Below are positions 1-12,200 of a DNA stretch of 64,000 bases, piece by piece. The notes below the pieces were generated by a model, which was not told where the DNA came from, did not search any database, and was given only the letters and a program-made list of their open reading frames with translations. Position 1 is the stretch's first letter; each line of letters begins with the position of its first letter. Source of the DNA: Catonia carolina (taxonomy: Eukaryota; Arthropoda; Insecta; Hemiptera; Achilidae). Both the position numbers and the translations under genes were made by a program. The stretch is taken from contig JAQMRL010000006.1 in assembly GCA_035578175.1 (NCBI GenBank), forward strand, positions 61,358,501 to 61,422,500. Reading direction: 5' to 3'.

Positions 1-117
1 AGGATGGCCTCTTAATTACTCACTAAACACTAGTTCCACGCTGTTTCTAGATTGAAACAAAAAACAGCAGGCTACGTAAAAATAATAATTTGATAAACCA
101 TGTCCTTGATTTTCTTG

Positions 118-153
118 CATAAATATCGCATCACCTTTGGTACGATTCAGTTT
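118..153 (+). promoter_or_regulatory. Core promoter of OBP gene 1 (TATA-like box and initiator)
   Basis: A TATA-like CATAAATA starts at 118, preceded by GTCCTTGATTTTCTTG, which is also found upstream of genes 2 and 3. A TCAGT initiator has its presumptive +1 A at 149, 29 nt after the first T of the TATA-like box. The same 29-nt spacing holds in all three genes. The predicted 5' UTR is 149-247. TATA-Inr spacing near 30 nt is standard for arthropod Pol II promoters. Confidence 0.75.
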
Positions 154-247
154 GACTGGATTGCTCTCGTTCGGATCATACCGGTATTAATTATAGATCT
201 ATCGTTCTTCCGTTTTTAAGACATTTATAAAACTTAAAATACTGAAA

Positions 248-3200
248 ATGAATTCTCTTGTAGTATACATTTCAACTTTATTAGTGATCGTCAGTTATGG
301 AACAGTAAGTAATTTTTTAATTACTTTTAATCTTTTTTCTTCGTAATAAGACATACCAAAGAATATTTTTACACTCCCTTTCCCTGAATCAATGAATATT
401 CAGGGAAAGTATGAAGTGTTTTCGTGTCAATTTTTCGAAATTGAGTTTTTACCCGAAAAAAGAGTATTTATACATTCTCTTCTCCTGTAAGAATAAATAT
501 ACAGGAAAAGGAATGAAACGTTTTCGTGTCGATTTTTCGAAATCGAGTTTTGATCGGAAAAAGAGTATTTACACTCTCTTTCCCTGTATCGATGAATATT
601 TAGGGAAGGAAAGAAAAGTTTTCGTGTCGATTTTTTTAAATTGAGTTTTTACCGGGAAAAATGGCATTTTTATATTCTCTGCTCCTGTAAGAATAAATAC
701 ACAGGGAAGGAAAGAAACGTTTTCGTATTGATTTTTCGAAATCGAGTTTTTCTCGGAAAAACGAGTATTTACACTCTCTTGCCCTGTATCGATGAATATT
801 TAGGGAAGGAAAAAAGTGTTTTCGTGTCGATTTTTTTAAATTGAGTTTGTATCGGGATAATGGTATTTTTACATTCTCTGCTCCTGTAAAAATAAATACA
901 CAGGAAAGGAAAGAAACGTTTTCGTGTCGATTTTTCAAAATCGAGGTTTTAGCGGAAAAATAAAATGTTTTTACATTCTCGTTTCCTGTATGAATGAATA
1001 TTCACGAAAGGAAAAATATGTTTTCGAGTCGATTTTTCGAAATCGAGTTTTTATCGGAAATAAAAAGTATTCAAAGAGTATTTTTTACATTCTTTTGTCC
1101 TGAATGAATGGATATACAGGAAAGGAAATAAATGTAATACAGTAATATGTAATATGTAAAACTTAAATACAGGTAAAAATAAAATTTTTTACCAGAAATA
1201 CAAGTTTTCGAGCCCCTTGAATCCAAAAAATTTTTTTAGTAGTCAGTGTGTGAGCAAAATATTGTACGAAGTTGAAACTTGGAACTTAAGTTAGATACTA
1301 ACAGGGGATCCGACAAAAACATTTCGTCAAAATCGGTCCACTGAAGTAGTAGTTTGATCGTGCAATTTTTAACTCTTTTGCAACTTTCTCATAACAACAG
1401 CTCCTACGATTTTTAAAATTTTTTAAATGTTTTTTAAGATAGGGTATGCACCATACCTGCTGAATTCTTGGGGAGGCTGTGCTCTTATTGTCAAAAAATG
1501 TTTTATTTTACAGATTGTGACCTTAATAAACATTATACGATTAAAAAGTATACAGTAGAACCCCGTTAATTCGTCACCCGTTAATTCATCACATCCGATA
1601 ATTCGTCACCCCTCGGGAAAATTTGTGATTTTTTTTTAGAAAACAACATTGGTACTTAATATGTTTCTAGGTGATAAATTTTAAAAATTTCGTATTTGGG
1701 AATAGTTAGTAAAAAAAATATGTTTGGTACGCTGGTACCGCCCCTTCGATGTACTCGCGTATCGGTGGGGCATGACAACAAGATGGGCCCCGGTCGCCAA
1801 AATAACTCCCGTTGGTTGTTTAATCTTAAAAAATATACATGTCTATAAACAGTGTTTTGATATATGTTTCTAGATGATAAATTTTTAAAATTTCGTATTT
1901 GGGAATAGTAAGTAATACAACGGCTGTTCGATGATTCGTCTTTTTCATTAATTCGGCGCCCCCTCGGTCCCGAAGGTGAAGAATTATCGGGATTCTACTG
2001 TATTATCAAAGTTGTAGTAAATAAGAAAAATCTACAACTTTCATTTCAAACAGATTATTCTACAGAGCCTAGTTTAGCGTCAAATAGTGATTTTTCCTAT
2101 TAACAGACCAGACGTTAATTTTCATTAAGCATCATTCACTCAAGATAGAAATTAGGTTGTTTTTATTCTCACATTGTGTACTTATAATTAAACATGGGTT
2201 ATATTTTTCATCATTTACATTAAAAAAAAGACTTAAAGAAATAATATTAATTTTTTAGAACTCTTCCTGGCCGGTTTTAATAATTTTATACAATTTTAAA
2301 GATTCTTTTAAATTTAGGAATATATTTTTTGAACAAATGAAGACGTAACTTTAGACAGTTTTTGGAGGGTGTTTTTTAGGTCACACTCTTAAAATTCGTT
2401 CACAGTAGGCCTTTCTTCTTTCTTCCGTTCATTAAAGTAACTGGTAACATAAGTTTAAATGGAACCTACTTATGACTTATTGTCTCAGAAACCATTGCAA
2501 GCCAATTGAAAATTTACAAGCCTGATAATATTATATAATTTATAAAATTCCAGTAAAATTAGTACTCATAAATCTATTATGTAATATTTGAGATTGAAAA
2601 TTTTGCAAAAATGTCTCAAATTTAAAAATACAATATTTTAAAAGCCAAGTTAATTTTAAACACTTTTTTATAACTTTGCTACAATAATTTAGAATGGATG
2701 ATTTATTTAAAAATTCAGTATATGTTTAACATAATGATGGTAAGACCTAATCTGGTTTCCTAAAGATTTTTCCTGTTGTTGTGGTTTAGATCATCAATCA
2801 AAAGGCTGATTTGAACCTCTAGAGGTTTTACTAAGTAAAACAAGGAGCGAGGTGGTTTACCATTGCCTTTTCCACTGAATTGAAAAGTATGATGCTTATT
2901 AGCATGCCAGACCCTCTGAAAATAATCTACTTTCCACCTTGCAAATGATGATACCTTTATTTAACCCACCACAGGTCTGGCTGTATAATGAAATTCATTA
3001 CTTTCTGTAGTTTTGGAAATAAATTACATATCAAATAAGAAATAGAAGTAGTATTATTTTATTCTTTTAACTCTACATGTAAACAAAAACAAAACTCAGA
3101 ATACACAACAATAACAACTTGAAAAACACATGACTTAAATAAAATCATATGTTAACACCTCCTCTTCTATTTGCTGTGATGCGGTACCTTACGTAGTATC

Positions 3201-6200
3201 AGCTGGTCAATATGTCTTTTGACGATCCGCCCATCATCTAGATGAACTGTGTACATCACATGTCCATGTTTGGCAGTTATATGGCCCAAGTGCCACTTGG
3301 TTGATCCATTGACGTATTCGCGAGCTTGAACTTTATCTCCAACCTTAAAATTCCTGTTGATTCCAACTTGTAGTCCCTTTTCCCGATATTTCGTTGTTTC
3401 TAATGTTGGAACAATTATGGAGAGGCTCGTTCTAACACTCCTTCCAAACATTAGGTGGTATGCTGATGTTCCAGTGGCATTTGGCGATTGTCTGAGTTGC
3501 ATAAGAAGTTTTTGTATTTTATTTTGTAGTGATCCCTTTTCTCCCTCCATAGACCTTAGCGCCCTTTTGACAGTCTGCACGTATCTTTCAGCCTGACCGT
3601 TTGAATTTGGGTGGTATGGTGCAGATTTTCTGTGAATAATTCCACATTCATTCATGAAGTTTTTGAATTCTTGGGAAACAAATTGTCTTCCATTATCGGA
3701 TACCAATATGTGAGGAAAACCAAAGGTTGAAAATATTCTTCGTAATTCTTGGATTGTCCATGTACTTGTTGTTGTTCTTGTCTGTATTACTTCCACCCAC
3801 TTACTGAAAGCATCCACCAATATGAGGTACTGTTGGCCGTCTGTTGGCCCTAAGAAATCCATATGCACTCTCTCCCATGGATTAGAAGGTGGTTCCCATG
3901 GATGGATAGTTTTCCTTGGGTTGTTACGCTTTTCAATACATTGTCGACATTCAGCAACCAACGCTTCAATATCCTTGTCCATGCTTGTCCACCAGCAAAA
4001 ATTACGAGCCAAAGTTTTCATTTTTATTCCTCCCAAATGGGCCACATGAAGTTCTTGAAGCACATGAGATCTGAGAGAACGAGGAATCATAACTCTCCAG
4101 CCTTTCATCACACAATCATCTTGAATAGACAGCTCGTTATCGTGAAATCCATATTGTTCAACAGATTGTCCTGATTTTAAAGCCTGTAAGATTGGACCTA
4201 AAACTGTATCCTTAAGGGTTTCCCTAGCTACTATGGTACTGCTTATATTGAGTGTTTCCAGTTGGTTTATTTGGTACCTAGAAAGGTCATCTACAACATC
4301 TTGTTGGACCACTTCAGTAGGGAACCGTGAGAGATAATCAGCATTTGAATGATGAGCGGTTCGCCTGTACTCTATATCATAGTCAAACCCTGAGAGAAAA
4401 TGAGCGTAATTGAATATCCGTGTTGCCGATATTGTTGGTAAGGTTTTTCTTGGGTTGAAAATCGACACTAACGGTTTATGATCTGTAATCAGTGTAAATT
4501 TGCGTCCATAACAAAACGGGAAAAACTTCTTCAGGCCCCAATATATACCCAAGGCTTCCTTATCGATTTGAGAGTACCTTTGTTCAGCTTTTGTCAACGA
4601 TCGAGATGCAAAGGCGATTGGTCTATCTGTTCCGTCGCTGTGGCGGTGAGATAAAACGGCTCCCAAGCCTACTGGTGATGCGTCCGTTGCTAAGATCAGA
4701 GGTAAGTTTGGATCAAAGTGTACCAAAACGTCGTCACTACTGATAATATCCTTAATCTTCTGAAAATTCCTTTCACAAGATAGACTCCAGTTGAACTTGT
4801 TTCCTTTTTGTAGTAGCTGGTTCAAGGGATGTAATAGTGTTGCCAAATCCTTTATAAATTTATTGTAATAATTTGCTAGGCCTAGAAAGGTTCGGAGTTC
4901 AGATATATTTTCTGGTCTTTTACATTTCAAAATACTCTGTATCTTATTATCTGACTTGTGCAGCCCTTCACTGTCGATCATGTGACCTAAATATTCAATT
5001 TTGGACTGGAAGAACTTGCATTTTTCTCTGTTTAGCCTCAAATCATTTATCTTAAGCCGTTCAAATACTTGCTCCAGTCGACAAAAAAGCTGCTCTCTGT
5101 TAGAACCTTGTACAATTATGTCGTCGAAGAAACATTGTACACCTTCTAAATTGTTTAATGTTTTGTCCATGAATCGTTGCCACACCAAAGGTGCAACTTT
5201 CACTCCAAACATTAATCTGTTCACCTTAAATAACCCTTTATGGGTACTAATTGTTTGCATAACAGCACTGTCCTCATCCATCTCCAAGTGTAAATATGCA
5301 TTTCTAATATCAAGAGTACAAAATATCTTGCCACCGTGCATTTTTGCCATTATATCCTCATTGTTTTTGTTAACTCCTCGTATGTTTTATTATGTGGGTC
5401 GTCTGGTATGCAAATATCATAAAGTTGTTCATGTATTTGTGGGGTGATTGCTTGTAGGAATAATTCCACTTTAACTTTAGGACTTACGTTTCCCCGTATT
5501 TGGATGTAGTTTTCAAAACGCCGGGTGAAGTTTTGAAAACTTTCCTCCTGTGTATATGGCTGAAAAGAAATATTCGGTCCATTTTGAGATAATACAGAAA
5601 CAGCCATTGCAGTGGATGTATTGTACTTTTTCTTTTCTGCTTCTAGAAATATCCATATCTCTTCATATATTCCTTCCAAATGCCATCTGACTTCAAGTTC
5701 ATTTTCTATTGAATTAGTACTAAGTTCAATATTTGACTGTGTATCTTCAATTTCACTCCATATGGTTGATAGTTTGTCCGTGTAGACTGTACATATTTCA
5801 TGAGAGTTTTCACATTTAGGTAATTCATCTTTTAGTTTGTTCAAGCGTAGTTCTAGTAACTTCCTTTTCTTCATATACTGTTCAATATCTTTTTTCCTCG
5901 TCGCCATTGTAGTTTTGGAAATAAATTACATATCAAATAAGAAATAGAAGTAGTATTATTTTATTCTTTTAACTCTACATGTAAACAAAAACAAAACTCA
6001 GAATACACAACAATAACAACTTGAAAAACACATGACTTAAATAAAATCATATGTTAACACTTTCAGAGGAGATAACTCTGACTAGTGTCTTTTACACCTC
6101 TACCTCTTCTGATGTTAAATTCTTCAGTCATAAACTATTAGCTGACTATGCGAGTAGAAAGAAAACTATTTTTTAGCCCTGGAACTAGCAGATCGAGTGC

Positions 6201-9200
6201 AAATAATTTAACACTCCACCTGCTTGTTATGGGCAACAATGAAATATTATATATATAATATTTTTCCTGTAATATGCAGGTGGAGTGTTAAATTATTTGC
6301 AATCGATCTGCTGGTTGCAGGGTTACAAAAAAAATCCTGTTTCTTATCACACAGACAGCCAATTATATGACTAAACTATTTAAGAACAGAAGAGGTAGAG
6401 GTGTAAAAGACACTAGTCAGAGTTATCTCATCTAATAGTAATGAATTTCACTATACAGCCAGACCCTGTGGTGAATGAAGTGAAGGTGACATTTGCAGGG
6501 TGGAAAGTGGATGATTTTCGGAGAGCCTGGCATGCTGATAAGCGTACTTTTCTACTCAATGAAGAAGGCAATAGTAAACTACCTCACTCCTCGTTTTTAC
6601 CCAGTAAAACCTCTAGAGGTTCAAACCAGCCGTTCGGCTGTTGACCTAAACAACAATATTTCATTATAAAAATCTTAAAATTCTTATTCTAACAAAAACT
6701 TCTTGAATTCATTTTACAATATTTTGTTTAGTAGAAGATTATCTGCTATTATGTAATGCACATAAACTTCGCAAATTAAAAATAAAATTTTTTATTAAGT
6801 TTTTTACATGTATTTTAAAATATAATAATTAATACAGAATAACATGGTATATTTACTGTACGACTACATTGTAATATTGTTGTTTACAGGCTATGCCAAC
6901 CAAGGAGAAATTTTTGGCATTGTTTCAAAAATGTAAAGAACAAGAAGGAGTTGAAGGAAGTAAGTAAAAATAAATCATTGTTTTTTAACCCCCTAATATT
7001 TATGCCCATAACAGGCAGATTTGCCCATAACAGACAGGTGGAGTGTCACATTATTTACACTCAATCTGTTAGTTGCAGGGCTAAAATAAATAGTTCTGTT
7101 TCTTATCACAAGGTCAGCCAATTCAATGACTGAATCATTTAAGAACAGAAGAGGTAGAGGTGTAAAAGACACTAATCAGAGTTATCTCGTCTGAAAGTAA
7201 TGGATTTCATTATACAGCCAGACCCTGTGGTGAATGAAGTGAAAGTGTCATTTTCAGAGGGCCTGGCATGCTGATAAGTGCACTTTTCATTTCATTGAGG
7301 AAGGCAATCGTAAACCACCTCACTCCTCGTTTTACTTAGTAAAACCTCTACAGGTTCAAACCAGCCTTTCGACTGATGACCTAAACAACAACAACAGGCA
7401 GATGGAGTGTTAAATTATTTGCACTTGATCTGCTAGTTCCAGGGCTACAAGAAATAGTTGTGTTTCTTATGATATGGTTGCACAATTATATGACTGAAGC
7501 ATTTAAGAACAGAGAAAGTAGAGGTGTAAAAGGCAGAGTTATCTCCTCTGAGAGTAATGCATTTTATTACACACCCAGACCCTCCAGTAAAGAAAGTGAA
7601 GGTGTCATTTGCAGATTGGAAATTCTTTTTAGAGAGCCTGGCACACTAATAGGCCTAAGCATACTTTGCCAGTTACTGAGGAGGGCAATGTTAAACCATC
7701 TCACTCATCGTTTTACTTAGTAAAGTCTTTAGAGGTTGAAACCAGCCTTTCAGCTAATTATCTAAGAAAACTATACACTTCATTCATTACAGGGTCTGGC
7801 TGTATAATGAAATTCATTACTTTCAGAGGGGATAACTGTGACTAGTGTATTTTACACTTCTACCTCTTCTGTTCTTAAATAGTTCAGTTATATAATTGGG
7901 TGACCATGTGAGAAGAAACAAAACTATTTTTGTAGCCCTGGAACTAGCAAAATGAGAGTAAATAATTTATCACTCTACCTGCCTGTTATGAATGTGCTTT
8001 AGTAGAGTTAATAATATACCTATTACTTATAAACAAAAAAACCAAAATCAGTTTTTCTTTACCTAAATGTTCAAACTTCCACCCTCAGTTAAATTATTAA
8101 AATATAACATTCGCTGAAATATTTTAAAACACCATATTGTAAATTTTGTAAATAAAACCTTGATGAATGCCAAGCTGCCCATAACAGACAGGTGGAGTGT
8201 CAAATTATTAACACTCAATCTGTTAGTTGCAGGGCTAAAATAAATAGTTCTGTTTCTTATCACATGGTCAGTCAATTAAATGACTGAATCATTTAAGAAC
8301 AGAAGAGGTAGAGGTGTAAAAGACACTAATCAGAGTTGTCTTCTCTGAAAGTAATGAATTTCATTGTACAGCCAGACCCTGTGGTGAATGAAGTGAAAGT
8401 GTCATTTGCAGAGTGGAAAATATATGCTTTTCAGAGGGCCTGGCATGCTGATAAGTGCACTTTTCAATTCAGTGAGGAAGGCAATCGTAAACCACTTCAC
8501 TCCTCGTTTTACTTAGTAAAACCTCTAGAGGTTCAAACCAGCCTTTCGGCTGTTGACCTAAACAACAACAACGAATGCCAAGCAAAGTGAGGATGAAATG
8601 ATAGATCGTGTAAAATAATATTTCATAATCCATTTGTCTCAAATTATAAAAAAATAATGAATGACAAAGTGACAAATGATATAAAAATATTGAAATTAAT
8701 TTGTATAAAAAATTGCATTTCCTCTTAAATAAATAGAAAAATGCATCATAAATGACAACTTGCTTCTTTAGAAAAAAAAATCATACTTCCTGCATTTGTA
8801 TTCATTTCAAAAATATGTTGATAAAATTTTCAAATGAAAATATAAATGCATTTAATTGTACATCACAGTACTGTTGAATGACAATTTAAAAAATTCTTTA
8901 CTACAACTTTTATACAAAAATTACAGAAATTATTGAATAACGAGTTATTTAAAAAATAATTTACAAAAAAAATTGCACTAAAATTTTCATGGTTATTATT
9001 AATTTACCAATAATGACGGATGCAAAATCTGTGATGCAAACATTGGAAAAATATAGTTAATTTAGTTTTTATGTTAGTAATTTACTTTCTCATAATTATC
9101 ACTTTGTAATCTCTAAAGTGTGTACATTGCAATCTGTTTAATTATTAATAATAAACAACCCCATGACCCAATGATATGAGTATGATTTGTAAGTGAGGTG

Positions 9201-12200
9201 TAGTCTTGTACAGACTCAGAGAGTATGGTTAATTGAACCCCAACCATTAAAGTACACTGGTAGCCACTGTCTATTATTCAAATCCTTATAAATGTACCAT
9301 TCCTAGGATTTGAACCCCAAAACATTTTTACATGAATATCTGCTGATTTGGCAGTGATTCAACTGCTAGACCAACCCAATTTTAGAGCACATGATGCGAC
9401 TTTAGACGTTTTTGGAAGCTCTTTTTGCAGCCCACACTCCCTGCATCCACCCACTGTAGGCCTTTTCCTTTTTTCTGTTCACCGGTGTTCTGTTTTTACT
9501 CTTCACGGAAGCCTTTAAAGTCTGTAACTAGTTGTCTGAATTTGGTTCAGTTTATTAAATTTTCTCTGTCTGTTGGGTTTTTTTTAATATCCTTTCTGAC
9601 TTCCTTAAACTCTGCAGAAAAAGTCTTATAAAATAAAATTGTAGATTTTTAAATTTTATACAACTTTACTCACACATATATATATATATAATTTTGTTCT
9701 AAAATACATACTAAGTCGCTATCTTAAAAAATCCCATTTTTTACCGATTTTAATGAGAAAATACAGAAAATTATTAATTGACAATAAACTAAGCCGGAAT
9801 ACGCACAAGTGGGTATTATTGAGCACTTGAGAAAATTTGATACAGGACAAGAGAAAGTAAAAATTATCATCAATTGAAATTGTGTTTTGTTTCAGGTGTA
9901 CTAGAAGCCATCAAACAACACAAATTACCAGAAACTGAACCAGGAAAGGTACGGATATTTTACATAATATTCTTCCTATAGATAACACTGATTTAAACAG
10001 TATATGAGAGTCGGAATCCGAAAAGAGACCTCTTGTCGAAAATTTCATATTTATAGCTTTAAATTTACTATTAATTTCTGACTTAATTTGATGAAAAATT
10101 TAGACTTTCCTCTCAAAATTTGTGTAAGTTACAGCAGATTAAAAAGTTTTGATAAAAAAATTGATGTTAAGCGCAATTTAAACTATAACAATGTAACTTT
10201 TTCTAAATTTTACATATTTAAGAAGAAATTACACATAAGAATTATACTTAGTATTTTTAAAAATGTTGATGTTTGACATTGCTGAAAGTTCTTTTAAAAA
10301 CAGAGTGCCTTCACTTTTATTTATTGGTTCTGCAACTGAGTTTGGTAGGTTTTACTCGAGCTCAGGATTCCCACCGGAAGTTCTCAGCATTCTTCTTTAC
10401 CAAATATCCTGGTCTGAATAGATATTCTTTTTATTGCGTAGTTATATCTATAGGAATAATTAAACATTAAAAATACAACCGGTTAAAGTAAATTATATTA
10501 ATCAACAAAACACCCAAATATCGATGTATCGACCCTAACAACTCATTTTTCTTCCGACAAGAGGTTTCTTTTCGCTTTCCACCTCGCATATGTTTTATTA
10601 GGATATCTCATTTAAGTCATGATACATTAAATGGAATTGAAAAATGACACCAAAAACATCTAGGTAAACAATGTATAAGGATATCTTCTAAACTTTAAAA
10701 TCCTTAAGGTGTTTTGGTTTAGCAGCTCGTGACTTCAAAAGTAGGTGAAGAGTTGCATAAAACCGAGCAAAATTAGTATACTAATAAGTATCCGACTCTC
10801 GAGAGTAAAAAAAAAATGTAAAATTCACATATACACTAAGTGTACATGTGTATTTTGTATGTGTATTTTACATACTGTGTGTTTACACAGTGTGTAAAAT
10901 ACATATACCAAATAACTGTGTGACACCACAATATAAAACAACTTATGTACACAAACATAGAACATGCAGGTGCAGTAGGTTGTCGAACTGCCACAATCTC
11001 TTCACTATTCAGGGACGGATGGAGTGAGCTAGCGTGCATATTTGCCGCTGACAAGTGTTGTCATGGCAATCCGCTTGCACTGGAAGAGTAGCGGTGACCA
11101 CCCATCTAACTCTTCACTTGGGCATTTATTACGTATATTAAGGCCATTACAAGGGCTATTAAGATATTAGAAAATGTTCTAAGCAGATACAATAATTTTA
11201 TGTACTTTTTTACAAGACATTTCTTCATTTATTGTAAAACAAAAATAATTACAACAGAAATTACACTTATTTTGTGAGAGACATGAATCTCGATACTATC
11301 CAGAAAATACGTGAAGATGCTCTTGAGAGGTACTCAGGGTAATAAGGCCTCAACTTGTGATTTGTGAATTCAAAAGATTTGTTTATAGTTTATTTTTAAA
11401 AACTGATTGCAAATAATGTTATTTAAAAAAAAAAGTTAATTTTTATAAATTTTGGGCTTGAGTTATCGCAACTTTGAGGCTACTTTGGATCGCTCATAGA
11501 TTTCCATTTAAATCATATAAGTTTGTAACCCATTATACCAAGCAGATAATTTAGTAAAAATTTAGTTGGAATATATCTAAAAAAAATGTATTTATTTGAC
11601 AAATTAAAAGCTTACAAAAATTTTAGATTACCCAAAACACAATACTATTCTCCCATCATTAACAATTAATTCTAAATATGCTTCCTCTAAACCAGTAAGA
11701 AACTATTTATTTTTGTTACACTAAAACAATGTCCTTTTTAATTTAAAAGTTCCAGAGAGTTTATTTTGTTTGTTGTATCCCCCCCTCTAATTAATTTTCA
11801 GAGTAAAAAATAAATATTTTTTTTTATGAATGATGAGTCACCGTTACCCCTTGTGAACCAAAGTAACTCAAGTTTATGGAACAAACTCTCCTTAAAACTA
11901 TCATATGAGGGGGTCTAGTATCAAAACCAGCCACATCCAAAAACTTTATTTTGTTTCTGTTCTTTTTTACAAGTTTTCAATGATTTATGAACATAGTAAA
12001 TAGGAGAATCTGCACCAAAACGATCCGTAAGTATCCAATGAAAATGCTTAAAGAAATTGTGAAGTTATTTTTAAAACAAGCCACATCCATGCTAACAGAT
12101 ATAGCCTTTAGGTGCGCTAGTGCACTTCTGTGGTGAACTAAATTATATTCTATCAAAAACAATGTAGTTTAGTAGTTAATGCAGTTATGTTAAGACAATT

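Larger units (their letters stand above)
3006..6059 (-). mobile_element. Ty3/Gypsy LTR retrotransposon, recent, internally deleted (3,054 bp)
   Basis: Two 152-bp LTRs (3006-3157 and 5908-6059) look identical base for base and have TG...CA ends. A 5-bp target duplication CTTTC flanks the element (3001-3005 and 6060-6064). On the minus strand the order is LTR, gag, truncated pol, polypurine tract, LTR. The zinc knuckle, protease and N-terminal reverse transcriptase are missing between gag and pol, so this copy is non-autonomous. Identical LTRs imply a very recent insertion. It landed in a SINE-A copy inside intron 1 of OBP gene 1. Confidence 0.95.

Noticed and set aside
411..938. Overlapping short frames on both strands at the left edge
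   Set aside because: They are translations of the ~100-bp tandem array and repeat themselves; not genes.
3357..5447. Plus-strand open frames of 60-148 codons
   Set aside because: Shadows opposite the Ty3/Gypsy pol frame.
6441..6644. SINE-A frame as a host gene
   Set aside because: It is repeated in many SINE-A copies with differing breaks, so it is repeat-borne; kept only as a finding.
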